In this document: piece by piece, positions 1 through 8,156 of the stretch
How positions within the stretch are numbered: the first letter of the stretch is position 1
Layout: each line of letters begins with the position of its first letter
From: JANXMY01 sp964251675
GTDB taxonomy: Bacteria > Armatimonadota > Armatimonadia > Armatimonadales > Capsulimonadaceae
Reading direction: 5' to 3'
DNA: 64,000 bases
Assembly (NCBI GenBank): GCA_964251675.1
Contig: CAXUKS010000008.1
Location: 1 to 64,000 of the forward strand
Program-made: the position numbers and the translations under genes
Notes under the pieces: model-generated
What the model saw: the letters and a program-made list of their open reading frames with translations, nothing else
Told to the model about the DNA's origin: nothing
Database searches by the model: none

Positions 1-63
1 AAGAGCCAGAAAGAAGGGCAGGGGCAAGCCCTGCCCCTACGGGATCGGTTCCAATCTTATCCG

Positions 64-90
64 GCTCCCCCAGAATTGGGGGCGGGGGGG
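64..90. repeat. Family A palindrome, single arm
   Basis: A GC-rich palindrome (CCCCCAGAATTGGGGG followed by a G-run) of the same design as the arms at 3931, 4368, 4432, 11751, 11830, 42724 and 42828. Only one arm is inside the window; a partner, if present, lies before position 1. The rest of positions 1-129 holds a short GGGGCAAGCCCTGCCCC-type hairpin and no credible gene. Confidence 0.6.
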
Positions 91-129
91 GCGATCCAGG
101 GCTTTTCCAGCGAGTATACAAAGGCAGTC

Positions 130-157
130 GCCCGGCACAGTTTGTGCCGGGCTTTTT
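130..157 (+). terminator. Intrinsic terminator
   Basis: A 10-bp GC-rich stem (GCCCGGCACA / TGTGCCGGGC) with a 3-nt loop is followed by TTTTT. The T-run is on the plus strand, so it would end a plus-strand transcript entering from the left of the window. The minus-strand HAD gene ends just beyond it but gets no T-run from this hairpin. Confidence 0.7.
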
Positions 158-166
158 CTGTTTGCC

Positions 167-997
167 CTAACCCATCCCGCGCAGGTCGCCGATAACAAGG
201 TCAGGACGCTGCTCCGGCGGCGCGGTTTCCGCCTGCACGGCGGACGTTACGCCGGTCAGCACCAGCACCGTCCGTGCGCCCGCCCGGCGGCCCACCAGAA
301 TATCCGTGTCCAGCCGGTCGCCGACCATCACGCTTTCCGGCGCGGTGACCCCGGCGGCGTGCAGGATGGCCTCATAGGCGTGCGTTTCCGGCTTGCCGAC
401 CGTCACCGGCTCCCGGCCCGTCGCCGTCGCCAGTGCGGCCACCAGGGAGCCGCCGCCGGGGATTTCGCCGTCTTCCCTCGGGAAAGTGGCATCGCGGTTT
501 GTGGCGATAAACTGCGCGTGCCCGCGTGTGATCGCCGCATGGGCAAAGCGCAGCTTGTCGTAAGTGAACTGGCGGTCAATGCCGATGACGACGTAGTCAA
601 TCGCCGCGTAGTCCGCGCCGTTTGGGTCGGTCACAGGAATCAGCCCGCCGGAGTCCCGCAGCTCGGCGGCCAGGCCCGGCTCGCCGATGACAAAGACGGT
701 TTTGCCCGCCGCGCCGCGCTCTTTCAGATACAGCGCCGTGGCATAGGCCGAGGTAAAGATAGACGACTCGGGCACATCCAGCCCGTTGACGCTCCGCAGC
801 TTTTCGCGGTAGTCCGCACGGGTCTTGCCGGAATTGTTGGTGAGAAAATAGACCTGACGCCCCGCATCCCGCAGGCGCGTGACGGCTTCAGCGGCTTCAG
901 GAATAGGCGTGTCGCCCAAATACAGCACGCCGTCCAGATCAAACACGTAGGTGGTCACAGCGGCCAGCACCGCCTCGGGAGGGGAAGAGTTTTGCAC
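167..997 (-). CDS. HAD-IIA family phosphatase (NagD/PGP-like)
   Basis: Predicted cytosolic HAD-superfamily phosphatase of subfamily IIA, the group with NagD, p-nitrophenyl phosphatase and phosphoglycolate phosphatase. Motif I is DLDGVLYLG near the N-terminus, motif II is the FLTNNSGKT segment, the motif III lysine is in VGKPETHAYEAI, and motif IV is MVGDRLDTDILVGRRAG. The C2-type cap lies between motifs II and III. The usual family length is about 260-280 residues. I chose the GTG at 995-997 because a TACACT -10 box lies 5 nt upstream with TTGACT 18 bp further on; this would give a leaderless mRNA and 276 residues. A GTG at 1010-1012 is the alternative. The physiological substrate cannot be told from sequence. 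Confidence 0.88.
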   Translation of the reverse strand: MQNSSPPEAVLAAVTTYVFDLDGVLYLGDTPIPEAAEAVTRLRDAGRQVYFLTNNSGKTRADYREKLRSVNGLDVPESSIFTSAYATALYLKERGAAGKTVFVIGEPGLAAELRDSGGLIPVTDPNGADYAAIDYVVIGIDRQFTYDKLRFAHAAITRGHAQFIATNRDATFPREDGEIPGGGSLVAALATATGREPVTVGKPETHAYEAILHAAGVTAPESVMVGDRLDTDILVGRRAGARTVLVLTGVTSAVQAETAPPEQRPDLVIGDLRGMG

Positions 998-1002
998 GGA
1001 GC

Positions 1003-1032
1003 AGTGTAGCACACCCCGCCACTGCCAGTCAA
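1003..1032 (-). promoter_or_regulatory. Sigma-70 type promoter, probably leaderless
   Basis: On the minus strand TTGACT (1027-1032) is followed after 18 bp by TACACT (1003-1008). Only 5 nt separate the -10 box from the GTG codon used as start of the HAD phosphatase, so transcription would begin at or next to the start codon. Confidence 0.6.
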
Positions 1033-1209
1033 GCCGCTGGGCGTTTCGGGCGGCAGCAAGCGCGGTTCAAGTCTGCAGGGCGCGGGTAAAGTGCAAGAAG
1101 AGCGAAAACGCTCAGGAAACTTATTCACCCCGGAAAACGTTTCATCAGTAAGACCCCATTAAAAATAACCCGTTTCGCCGTACCGGCGGGGCGTCAGAAG
1201 GCATAACCC

Positions 1210-1488
1210 ATGAAATCTACGGAACCCGAGGCCCGTGTCGATACTACGCAGCGCGTTTTCGCTTTGCAGCACCTGGACACCGGCGAATATATTTGTCTCT
1301 TGCAGGAAGGCACCGACTATCTGGCCTGCTTCACCGACGGCGACAGCGCCCTGGAGTTTCGCTCCCTGCTCGGCCTGCAGGAACACGTTGACCTGTGCAG
1401 CACCACCCTGGAGCGCAGCCCCTTCGCCCACTTCTGGCTGGACGGTGAAAGCGTTGCCATCGAGCGCGGCCAGGAAGCCCTGAATTAA
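1210..1488 (+). CDS. Hypothetical protein, 92 aa
   Basis: Small acidic soluble protein that I do not recognise. It has no signal peptide or membrane segment. The central part (tyr-ile-cys-leu-leu then leu-ala-cys-phe-thr-asp-gly-asp) alternates hydrophobic and polar residues and reads like two short beta strands followed by a helix, somewhat like small SseB/DUF3110-type folds, but this is only an impression. GC-rich third positions match the neighbours, and a strong terminator follows immediately, both supporting a real gene. No clear Shine-Dalgarno precedes the ATG. It faces the barrel protein gene tail to tail. Confidence 0.6.
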   Translation: MKSTEPEARVDTTQRVFALQHLDTGEYICLLQEGTDYLACFTDGDSALEFRSLLGLQEHVDLCSTTLERSPFAHFWLDGESVAIERGQEALN

Positions 1489-1502
1489 CGATATTTGCAG
1501 AG

Positions 1503-1536
1503 AAAAAGGCCGAGGGGATACCCCCTCGGCCTTTTT
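1503..1536. terminator. Bidirectional intrinsic terminator
   Basis: A 10-bp stem (GGCCGAGGGG / CCCCTCGGCC) is flanked by AAAAA on the left and TTTTT on the right, so it can end both the plus-strand gene at 1488 and the minus-strand barrel gene at 1548. Confidence 0.85.
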
Positions 1537-1547
1537 CGTGCCTCTGC

Positions 1548-2087
1548 TCAGAAGTGCAGCCCCGCTGCCACCACAAAGCCGTCGCCGCGCTGCACGGCCT
1601 GATACTTCGCGCTGACCGTCAGCAGCCCGCCCGGCAGGCTGTAGCCCAACTCCCCGTAGCCGCCGACCTTGCTGGTCGTCCCCAGCCGGTCCAGCCCGGA
1701 ATTGCGCTGCTGGTTCAGGAAATAATAGCCAATGCCCGCACCCGCATAGACACCCCCGCCGAGGCCAATCTGCCCGCCCGCCGTCACCGGGATAATCGTC
1801 GAATGGCTGCCTGACTTGGACCCGGTTTCCACACCCACGCCCAGCACCACGCGCAGAGGCGTCGGGTTCGGGATCGGCAGGCCGTAATGAAACTCAATGG
1901 CAAGCTGCGTGTTGCCACCTGCGTCTTTGGCCGCGCCGCTGGACGGGATAAAGACGCCCGCCGTGATAGCGTTCGGCCCGCCAATAATCGGCAGCGCCGG
2001 GCCGGGGGCCGCCTGCGCGGCCCCGGCAGCGGCCACAAAAGCCGCGACTGTCGCCAGTGTCAGTTTATAAGACACATTAAAAGACAT
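1548..2087 (-). CDS. Small outer-membrane beta-barrel type protein
   Basis: Secreted 179-residue protein with a typical Sec signal peptide: basic start, hydrophobic core at about residues 9-22 and AQA-A cleavage near residue 27. The mature part is Gly-rich with short alternating strands, including the GLGGGVYAGAGIGYYFL segment. It ends in Phe (GLHF), the usual terminal aromatic of BAM-inserted barrels. This supports a small 8-strand type barrel; the substrate or role is unknown. The ATG is preceded by AAGGAG at good spacing. The gene stands alone between a bidirectional terminator and an inverted-repeat element. Confidence 0.7.
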   Translation of the reverse strand: MSFNVSYKLTLATVAAFVAAAGAAQAAPGPALPIIGGPNAITAGVFIPSSGAAKDAGGNTQLAIEFHYGLPIPNPTPLRVVLGVGVETGSKSGSHSTIIPVTAGGQIGLGGGVYAGAGIGYYFLNQQRNSGLDRLGTTSKVGGYGELGYSLPGGLLTVSAKYQAVQRGDGFVVAAGLHF

Positions 2088-2157
2088 AATTTGCTCCTTG
2101 AAAACAAGTAATCAGCGAAAAATACGGTAAAGGCCGGTCGTGGGCGAGAGTGCGGTT

Positions 2158-2287
2158 CAGAGTGCCGGGGGTGTGGAAACCCCCGGCAGGGAAGCACCCT
2201 TCGGGTGAGGAAAAAACCTCTTCTTTACTGGCTTCTCTTTGTCCGAAGGACATTTCCTTGCCGGGGGTTTCTACACCCCCGGCATTT
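2158..2287. repeat. Paired inverted palindromes (REPIN-like)
   Basis: Left arm TGCCGGGGGTGTGGAAACCC(CCGGCA) and right arm of the same palindrome in opposite orientation near 2253-2287. The inside carries the smaller hairpins GCACCCTTCGGGTG and TCCGAAGGA. The whole unit fills the gap between the barrel protein promoter and the end of serA. The inner GCACC-TTCGGGTG hairpin recurs at 21270-21284, which links the two units. Confidence 0.6.
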
Positions 2288-2315
2288 GGCCTGTCAATCA
2301 ACGTGGCAGCGCCCT

Positions 2316-3899
2316 TTAAAGCTGCACCAGCCGCACGGTTTCCATACCGTCCACCGCACGGATCTGTTCCAGCAGCGGCTCCGGGGTCGCTGTGTCCAGC
2401 TTCAGCACCATCACCGCCCGCCCGCTTTCGCTTTCGCGGCCAACGTGCATCCCGGCGATGTTGATACCGCCGTCGCCCAGCAGCGTGCCGACCTTGCCGA
2501 TGATTCCGGGGCGGTCCGTGTGCTGCGTGATCAGCATCGCACCCGTGGGCCGAATGTCCACGCGGTAGCCGTCAATGGTCAAAATCCGAACGTTGTTCGG
2601 TCCCAGCACCAGGCCCGCGATTTCCCGGTCATGCGTGCCGCCACGCTTGCGGACGGTCAGCGTCGCTGCGCCGCCTTCGCCCGCGTCCGGCGTCCGGCTT
2701 TCGGTGACTTTGATGCCCCGTGCCTGTGCCAGCGTCGGCGCATTGACATAGTTGACGCTTTCCGACACAATCGGGTCCAGCAGGCCCTTCAGCACGGCGC
2801 GGGTCAGATGCACCGTCGGCAGGCTGTCAAAATCGCCCGCATAGGTGACATCCACTTCGCTGATAGGGCTGGACGTGAGCTGCGCGTGCAGGCTGCCGAT
2901 CTTCTCGGCCAGCGTCAGGAACGGCTGCAGGCGCACCAGGAGGTCGGCAGACACCGACGGCATATTCACCGCCGCACGGGCAGGCTTGCCCTGCAAGACT
3001 TCCACAATCTGCTCGGCAATATCAATTGCCACATTGGTCTGCGCCTCTTCCGTGCTGGCTCCGAGGTGCGGCGTCGTCAGAACGTTCGGGATGCCCAGCA
3101 GGGGGTTGTCAGCAGTCGCTGGCTCGGTGGAATACACATCAATCGCCGCCCCGGCAATCCGGCCTTCTGTGGCGGCTTTGGCCACGTCTGCCTCGACCAT
3201 GATGCCGCCGCGTGCGACATTGATCAGCCGGACAGTCGGCTTCATCAGCGCGATCTTCTCGGAATTGATCATGCCCGTGGTCTCTTTGGTCTTGGGCACA
3301 TGCACCGTGATGTAATCCGATTCTTTGTAGAGCGTGTCCAAATCCACCAGCCGAATGCCCATCTCCGCCGCCTGCTCCGGTTTCAGGTACGGGTCCGATC
3401 CGATGACGCTCATACCGAACGCCTGCAGGCGCTTCGCCACTTCGCGCCCGATCTTGCCGAGGCCAATCACGCCCAGAGTCTTGCCGTAGACCTCGGACCC
3501 CATGTACTTTTTGCGGTCCCACTTGCCCCCGCGCAGGGCCTGATCGGCCTGCGGGACGCTTCGGGCCAGCGCCAGCAGCAGGGCCACGGTCAGCTCGGCG
3601 GCGGCCAGCGTGTTGCCTTCCGGGCTGTTGACCACCAAAATGCCGCGATTGGTCGCCGCTTCCACGTCGATGTTGTCCACGCCGACGCCTGCGCGTCCGA
3701 TAATCTTCAATTTGTTGGCGGCGGCAATCACCGCCCCCGTCACCTTCGTCTCCGAGCGCACGGCCAGCGCGTCATAGTCGCCAATAATCGCCAGCAGCTC
3801 CTCCGGGGCCAGCCCCGTCTTCACGTCGACTTCGGCGACCGTCTTCAAAATCTCGATGCCCTCGGGGGCAATAGGGTCAGAAACCAGTACCTTCGGCAT
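2316..3899 (-). CDS. serA: D-3-phosphoglycerate dehydrogenase
   Basis: Catalyses the first step of phosphorylated serine biosynthesis (3-phosphoglycerate to 3-phosphohydroxypyruvate, NAD-dependent) in the cytosol. The 527-residue length is that of the long (type 1) form with an extra ASB domain and a C-terminal ACT domain. Visible motifs are GRAGVGVDNID near residue 68, the Rossmann GLGKIGREVAKR near 146, the substrate and catalytic Arg region NVARGGIM near 232, the catalytic His in PHLGAST near 282, and the ACT domain from about 455 (TDRPGIIGKVGTLL), where serine feedback usually acts. AAAGGAAAC precedes the ATG. serC lies upstream on the same strand, with a DUF559/repeat unit in between. 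Confidence 0.96.
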   Translation of the reverse strand: MPKVLVSDPIAPEGIEILKTVAEVDVKTGLAPEELLAIIGDYDALAVRSETKVTGAVIAAANKLKIIGRAGVGVDNIDVEAATNRGILVVNSPEGNTLAAAELTVALLLALARSVPQADQALRGGKWDRKKYMGSEVYGKTLGVIGLGKIGREVAKRLQAFGMSVIGSDPYLKPEQAAEMGIRLVDLDTLYKESDYITVHVPKTKETTGMINSEKIALMKPTVRLINVARGGIMVEADVAKAATEGRIAGAAIDVYSTEPATADNPLLGIPNVLTTPHLGASTEEAQTNVAIDIAEQIVEVLQGKPARAAVNMPSVSADLLVRLQPFLTLAEKIGSLHAQLTSSPISEVDVTYAGDFDSLPTVHLTRAVLKGLLDPIVSESVNYVNAPTLAQARGIKVTESRTPDAGEGGAATLTVRKRGGTHDREIAGLVLGPNNVRILTIDGYRVDIRPTGAMLITQHTDRPGIIGKVGTLLGDGGINIAGMHVGRESESGRAVMVLKLDTATPEPLLEQIRAVDGMETVRLVQL

Positions 3900-3930
3900 T
3901 GAATGTTGTTTCCTTTATCAAGTCGGAATA

Positions 3931-4463
3931 AGACCCCCTAGCCCCCAATAATGGGGGAATTAGAGATGTCGGAAATAGTATTGCAGGCGGCGGCAATCTG
4001 TTCCAAGACCGCAGGCAAATTTGTGATGACTTCCTCGTTGCGGAACCGCAAAACATGATAGCCAAAGGAGTTCAAGTGCGCCGTTCGCGCTGCATCTTCC
4101 TCCACACGGTCTGTATGAACGCCGCCATCAAGTTCCACACCCAGTTTATGCAACGGGCAGTAAAAATCCAGAACAACCTGCCCCACGGGATGCTGACGCC
4201 GAAAACGCAAGCCGTTTAGCTGCCGCGCCCGAAGCGCATCCCAGAGCATTGCCTCCGCCGGTGTCATCTGCTCTCGCAGCCGCCAAGCTGCCTGCTGCAA
4301 CTCCGGCGTAATACGCCGCCACCGTGTATTATTGCCTTCCATAGCACAGTATCCTCCCGACTGAAAGACCCCCTAGCCCCCAATAATGGGGGAACAGGAA
4401 TAGGAGCAGAAGGGCCATCTTGTCATTGTCTGGTTCCCCCATTATTGGGGGCTAGGGGGTCCT
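3931..4463. mobile_element. DUF559 gene framed by family A palindromes
   Basis: Copies of one palindrome (GACCCCCTAG, CCCCCAATAATGGGGG, then AACC) lie at 3931-3960 and 4368-4397 in direct orientation and at 4432-4463 inverted, so the outer copies form an inverted pair around the DUF559 gene. The last seven codons and the TAG stop of that gene are supplied by the left copy, so gene and repeat have evolved as one unit. The unit sits between serC and serA, which run in the same direction. I see no transposase and no clear target-site duplication. Confidence 0.55.
3938..4342 (-). CDS. DUF559 endonuclease-fold protein
   Basis: 134-residue member of the DUF559 family, which shares the PD-(D/E)XK fold with the Vsr mismatch endonuclease. 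Visible are the RFRRQHPVGQVVLDFYC segment with the acidic Asp, the GVELDGGVH segment (the E-x-D and His of the active site), and the family C-terminus HVLRFRNEEVI. The start is supported by GGGAGGA 9 nt upstream. The C-terminal residues NSPIIGG and the stop codon are encoded inside the palindromic repeat. Its cellular role is not established; presence inside a repeat unit suggests a link to repeat or element maintenance, which is inference. Confidence 0.85.
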   Translation of the reverse strand: MEGNNTRWRRITPELQQAAWRLREQMTPAEAMLWDALRARQLNGLRFRRQHPVGQVVLDFYCPLHKLGVELDGGVHTDRVEEDAARTAHLNSFGYHVLRFRNEEVITNLPAVLEQIAAACNTISDISNSPIIGG

Positions 4464-4471
4464 CTCTTTGC

Positions 4472-5560
4472 CTACCCATTGCGGCGGGCGAAGTCGCGGA
4501 GCAGGTCGGCGAGGGCGCGGACGCCATCTTCGGGGAAGGCGTTGTAGATGGAGGCGCGGAAGCCGCCGACGCTGCGGTGGCCTTTCAAGTTCTGCATTCC
4601 GGCTTTCTTGAACTCGGCCAGCAGGTCCGGCTCCAGCGCCTCGTCGCGCAGCCGCCAGGTCACGTTCATCAGGGAGCGGTCGGCCTTCTCGGTGACCGTG
4701 GGCTGGAAGAACGGGGTGAGCGCATCGAGCGTGTTGTACAGCAGGGCCGCCTTGTGCCGGTTGCGGGCTTCAATCGCGTCCAGGCCGCCTTCGCTTTCAA
4801 TCCATTTCAGCACCAGGCCGACGACATAGACGGGGAACGCCGGCGGGGTGTTGTACAGCGAGCGGCTTTCCACAAACGTCTTGTACGAGTAGATTTTGGG
4901 CAGGTCTTTGTTCCCTGACTCAAAGAAGTCCTTGCGGCCCACCACCAGTGTGACACCCGCCGGGCCGATATTCTTCTGTGCCCCGCCGTACATCAGGGCG
5001 AACTTGGAATAGTCGCGCCGCAGGGCCAGATAGTCCGAGGACATATCGGCGATCAGCGGCGTGTCGCCGACCTCGGGAAGCTCGAAGTATTCCGTGCCTT
5101 CAATGGTGTTGTTGGTGGTGATATGCACATACCGTGCGCCGGGGGTCTGGGTGAAGCTTTTGGGAAGCTCGGCGTACTTTTCGGCTTTGGACGACGCCGC
5201 TTCGCGGGCATCGCCGTAGAACTTCGCTTCCGACAGCGCCTTTGCGCCCCAGTCGCCGGAGACCACATAGTCCGCCGTGACACCCGGTTTCAGGAAGTTC
5301 TGCGGAACCTGCGCGAACTGCTGGCTGGCCCCGCCGCTCATAAACAATGCGGCGTACTCGGTCGGGTCCAGCCCGAGTATACTCAGCAGGCGCGTCTCGG
5401 CATCGGCATGGATGGCCTCATAGTCCTTGCCCCGATGGCTGACTTCCAGCACGGACATCCCCGACCCGTTGATTTCGCGGACACCGGCGGCGGCTTCCTC
5501 GAGGACGGGTTCCGGCAGAATGGCTGGCCCGGCGCTGAAATTATAAATACGGTGGCTCAT
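4472..5560 (-). CDS. serC: Phosphoserine aminotransferase
   Basis: PLP-dependent transaminase of serine (and possibly pyridoxal phosphate) biosynthesis: 3-phosphohydroxypyruvate plus glutamate to phosphoserine. The protein starts MSHRIYNFSAGPAILPEPVL, the hallmark N-terminus, and is 362 residues long, normal for the family. Other motifs are SGGASQQFAQVP, the YGGAQKNIGPAGV segment with the PLP lysine near residue 200, and a C-terminal GFRASIYNA-type segment with conserved Arg. The ORF stays open upstream to 5737, but that extension is translated palindromic repeat, so I start at 5560. serA, the preceding step of the pathway, is downstream on the same strand. Confidence 0.96.
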   Translation of the reverse strand: MSHRIYNFSAGPAILPEPVLEEAAAGVREINGSGMSVLEVSHRGKDYEAIHADAETRLLSILGLDPTEYAALFMSGGASQQFAQVPQNFLKPGVTADYVVSGDWGAKALSEAKFYGDAREAASSKAEKYAELPKSFTQTPGARYVHITTNNTIEGTEYFELPEVGDTPLIADMSSDYLALRRDYSKFALMYGGAQKNIGPAGVTLVVGRKDFFESGNKDLPKIYSYKTFVESRSLYNTPPAFPVYVVGLVLKWIESEGGLDAIEARNRHKAALLYNTLDALTPFFQPTVTEKADRSLMNVTWRLRDEALEPDLLAEFKKAGMQNLKGHRSVGGFRASIYNAFPEDGVRALADLLRDFARRNG

Positions 5561-5679
5561 GGTGTGTGGTCTCTCTAAGAACTGTTCGGCTCTGAAAAGT
5601 TTTTCAGGACACGCGGAGTGAAACGCTGTGAGAGGCCAGTGTACCCGATAGGCACGCCGGGAGGCAAGGGGGCAGGAAA

Positions 5680-5813
5680 GACCTCCCCCCGCCCCTCCTT
5701 CAGAGGGGAGCCAGACAAAGACAGAAACGGACAACAAAGCAGGGACAACCCGCCCTTGCGAACTGCTTCCTTATCCGGCTCCCCTCTGAAGGAGGGGCGG
5801 GGGGAGGTCTCTT
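5680..5813. repeat. Paired inverted palindromes, family B
   Basis: Arms GACCTCCCCCCGCCCCTCC(TTCAGAGGGGAGCC) near 5680-5713 and its inverse near 5778-5813, separated by about 65 bp of unrelated sequence. The overall plan (C-run, short spacer, C4-x-G4 core, then AGCC/AACC) is like family A, so the two families may share an origin. The unit fills the gap upstream of serC. Confidence 0.65.
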
Positions 5814-5823
5814 GAGGGTAGGT

Positions 5824-6297
5824 CTACAAAATCGCCGCCACATACCGGCGCGAGGCATCGTCGAGCGCGGACACGTCCGTAATCTCAAAGCGGTTGCCGT
5901 CCACGTCCAGCAGAAGCAGATGCGTCGGCGAGAGCCACACGGCGTTCTCCTGCAAGTTCTGCGTCACAAAGTCCCGGTCACCCCGGTCCGTCTGCACGCT
6001 CCAATAGGTCGCCCCAAACTCCTGCCTGGCATGGGCAATCACCCGCACCGTGGCGGTCAAGTAGCGCCGCCGCAGCTCCTCCTGCGCGGCGGCCAGCGAC
6101 TCGGGGGGCAGCACGGACGGGTCGGGCAGCGTGACAATCTCTTTGCCTTTGCCGTCCAAGAAGGCCAGATATTGACCGGGCCGGGACAGGGGCGCGGCCC
6201 ACGCGGGCTTGACCGTGTGGTAGGATTTTTCCTCGCCCACCGTCAGCCGCAGGCGGTCTTTGGGTTCATAAAAAAGCTTCAGCGTATTTGGGTCCAT
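5824..6297 (-). CDS. DUF1854 family protein
   Basis: 157-residue soluble protein of the DUF1854 type. The diagnostic stretch is present as YLAFLDGKGKEIVTLPDP, followed by LRRRYLTATVRVI. The C-terminal part carries DVDGNRFEITDVSALDDASRRYV. DUF1854 proteins are usually encoded beside a dedicated ABC exporter with an internal zinc ribbon, often in cyanophycin gene clusters; exactly such an exporter is at 15226-17421 in this window. AGGAAAC precedes the ATG. Its biochemical function is unknown; the family link is established knowledge and a shared role with the exporter is inference. Confidence 0.75.
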   Translation of the reverse strand: MDPNTLKLFYEPKDRLRLTVGEEKSYHTVKPAWAAPLSRPGQYLAFLDGKGKEIVTLPDPSVLPPESLAAAQEELRRRYLTATVRVIAHARQEFGATYWSVQTDRGDRDFVTQNLQENAVWLSPTHLLLLDVDGNRFEITDVSALDDASRRYVAAIL

Positions 6298-6315
6298 AAT
6301 ATGTTTCCTGGAGTG

Positions 6316-6768
6316 TTAGACCGACTTCTTGCCCTGCTGTCTTTGTCTTATGTAAATCACTATTGGGTCAGAGACAGGGTCCAAATAAAAGTGGCCTGGA
6401 AAGTACTCAATATGAATGTGCAACATTGAGTGCAACTGAGGCTGCGATAGTGCCTCCTCATGCAAGAATCTGATGTTCGCAGCAAGAGTGAGACAATTAT
6501 CTCTGTTGCCGCTGATTATCAGGGCACTATGATCCCGGTATATCTTCAACGCTCCTTCGTCTTTTGCTATGTGTAAATCTGCTAAAAAACCAGCATACGA
6601 TTTTGCAACAGGTTCGGCGGGCATAAGCAGCTTATGATATGACTTTTTTGAGTCATCCTCCAAAATGCCAGCAAACTCATCCAAAGCTTCTAGGGTTGCC
6701 TCTAATTGCAAGTCGTTTGATGTGCTGTACTGAACAATTAAATCAAGAGTGTTTTTCATACCTGTCAT
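6316..6768 (-). CDS. Imm32-like hypothetical protein
   Basis: 150-residue soluble protein, less GC-rich than its neighbours. The C-terminal half (ALIISGNRDNCLTLAANIRF, then HSMLHIHIEYFPGHFYLDP, then DPIVIYI) has the pattern of Imm32-type immunity proteins: strand, helix, a His-rich strand and a final short strand. The start overlaps the photolyase stop in an ATGA arrangement; an ATG three codons later is possible. No toxin gene is visible nearby. I rate the Imm32 assignment as tentative; it could be an orphan immunity gene gained by transfer. Confidence 0.55.
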   Translation of the reverse strand: MTGMKNTLDLIVQYSTSNDLQLEATLEALDEFAGILEDDSKKSYHKLLMPAEPVAKSYAGFLADLHIAKDEGALKIYRDHSALIISGNRDNCLTLAANIRFLHEEALSQPQLHSMLHIHIEYFPGHFYLDPVSDPIVIYIRQRQQGKKSV

Positions 6769-8132
6769 CTGCCTTGCCGCCGCGACTGAGGCCGCGGCCC
6801 CAGTGCCTTCTGGAAGCGGCGGATAAACTCCTCCGACGCCTGCGCGTGATTCACCATCGGCTTCGGGTAGGCGGGCGTGTCAAGTTCTGCAATCCAGCGG
6901 CGGCAGTAGGTCAAATGGGGATCGTAGCGCCGCTGCTGGGCGACCGGGTTGAAAATACGAAAATTGCCGTTCGGGTCCGGCGCAGTCCCCGCCACCCATT
7001 GCCAGCCGCCGTAGTTCGCCGCCCAGTCGCCGTCGACCAGCTCCTGCATATAATACTCAGCCCCGATACGCCAGTCAATCAGCAAGTCTTTCACTAAGAA
7101 TGATGCCGCGACCTGTCGGGTCCGGTTGTGCATCCAGCCGGTTTGAAGCATTTGCCGAATGCCTGCATCCACATACGGATACCCTGTCGTGCCGGTCTTC
7201 CAGCGTTCCAAGAACTCGGCGTTCTGGTCAAAGCGCATCGCCGCCAGCGCGGGCTGAATGGCTTTCTTCAGCATGGTCGGATGATGCCACAGCAGCGTGT
7301 TGAAGAAGTCGCGCCACGCCAGCTCATCCTGCCACTTCCGCGCCCCCGCGCCGCCTGCCTCCCGCGCTTCGCGCCAGCAGTCCCGCGCCGACAGCGTGCC
7401 GTATTTCAGATGCACCGACAGCGCCGACGTGCTGCTCCCGTCGCCCGTATTGTCCCGGTTGTCGGCATAGGAGGCCAGCCCCGCCCGCACAAACTGCGCC
7501 AGACTCGCCTGCGCCGCCCCTTCGCCCGCCTCGGGAATGGTCTGCGTCAGCGTCAGCCCGTACTCCCCAAGCGTCGGCAGCGGCGACGACGGCAGGGCCG
7601 TCTCCACGGTCAGAGCCGACAGACGCAAAGACTGCCGCGCCCCGACCCGCTCCCGCGTTTCCCAGACCCGCTTGAAGGGCGTAAACGTCTGAAACGGCTC
7701 CCCGTCACGCGGGTCTACGATATTCTGCGGCGGCACAAGGAGAGCGTCATCAAAGGCCCGCACGTCCAGGCCCGCCGCGTCAAACGCCGCCGTCACCCGC
7801 TCGTCCCGCTCCCGCGAGTAGGGGGTGTAGTCCGTATTGAAATACAGCGCCGACGCCCTGGCTTCGCGGGCCAGGGCCAAAAGCGCGTCTGCGGGCACGC
7901 CGCCCCGCCGCAGAACCATCTGCCCGCCGTGCTGCCGAAACTCCGCCGCCAGCGTTTCCAGCGACCGGAACAAAAACGCCGCCCGCGCCGCGCCGATGTC
8001 TTGCGCCCGCAGGATCGCATCATCCAGCACAAACACGCCGATGACTCGCTCATTCTCCTTCAATGCCCGCGCCAGCGCCGTGTTGTCTGTCAGCCGCAGG
8101 TCCCGCCGAAACCACAGCAGGGCCGTCTTCAT
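6765..8132 (-). CDS. phrB: Deoxyribodipyrimidine photolyase (class I type)
   Basis: Cryptochrome/photolyase family flavoprotein that repairs UV pyrimidine dimers with blue light. The N-terminal Rossmann antenna domain begins MKTALLWFRRDLRLTDN. The C-terminal FAD domain has KWQDELAWRDFFNTLLWHHP, GYPYVDAGIRQMLQTGWMHNR, FLVKDLLIDWRIGAEYYM and DWAANYGGWQWVAGTAPDPNGNFRIFNP, which are the standard CPD photolyase signatures. The length of 455 residues is normal. I start at the second Met because it matches the family; an ATG at 8145-8147 is also open. The stop overlaps the next gene by 4 bp, so the two are probably co-transcribed. Confidence 0.93.
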   Translation of the reverse strand: MKTALLWFRRDLRLTDNTALARALKENERVIGVFVLDDAILRAQDIGAARAAFLFRSLETLAAEFRQHGGQMVLRRGGVPADALLALAREARASALYFNTDYTPYSRERDERVTAAFDAAGLDVRAFDDALLVPPQNIVDPRDGEPFQTFTPFKRVWETRERVGARQSLRLSALTVETALPSSPLPTLGEYGLTLTQTIPEAGEGAAQASLAQFVRAGLASYADNRDNTGDGSSTSALSVHLKYGTLSARDCWREAREAGGAGARKWQDELAWRDFFNTLLWHHPTMLKKAIQPALAAMRFDQNAEFLERWKTGTTGYPYVDAGIRQMLQTGWMHNRTRQVAASFLVKDLLIDWRIGAEYYMQELVDGDWAANYGGWQWVAGTAPDPNGNFRIFNPVAQQRRYDPHLTYCRRWIAELDTPAYPKPMVNHAQASEEFIRRFQKALGPRPQSRRQGR

Positions 8133-8156
8133 GTCTGTCAAAATCATCAGTCAATT

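Noticed and set aside
2205..3902. 565-codon plus-strand ORF opposite serA
   Set aside because: It is the antisense shadow of serA caused by high GC at third positions; serA has all its family motifs, the shadow has none.
5561..5737. N-terminal extension of serC by 59 codons
   Set aside because: The extension is translated palindromic repeat and the family N-terminus MSHRIYNFSAGP begins at 5560.
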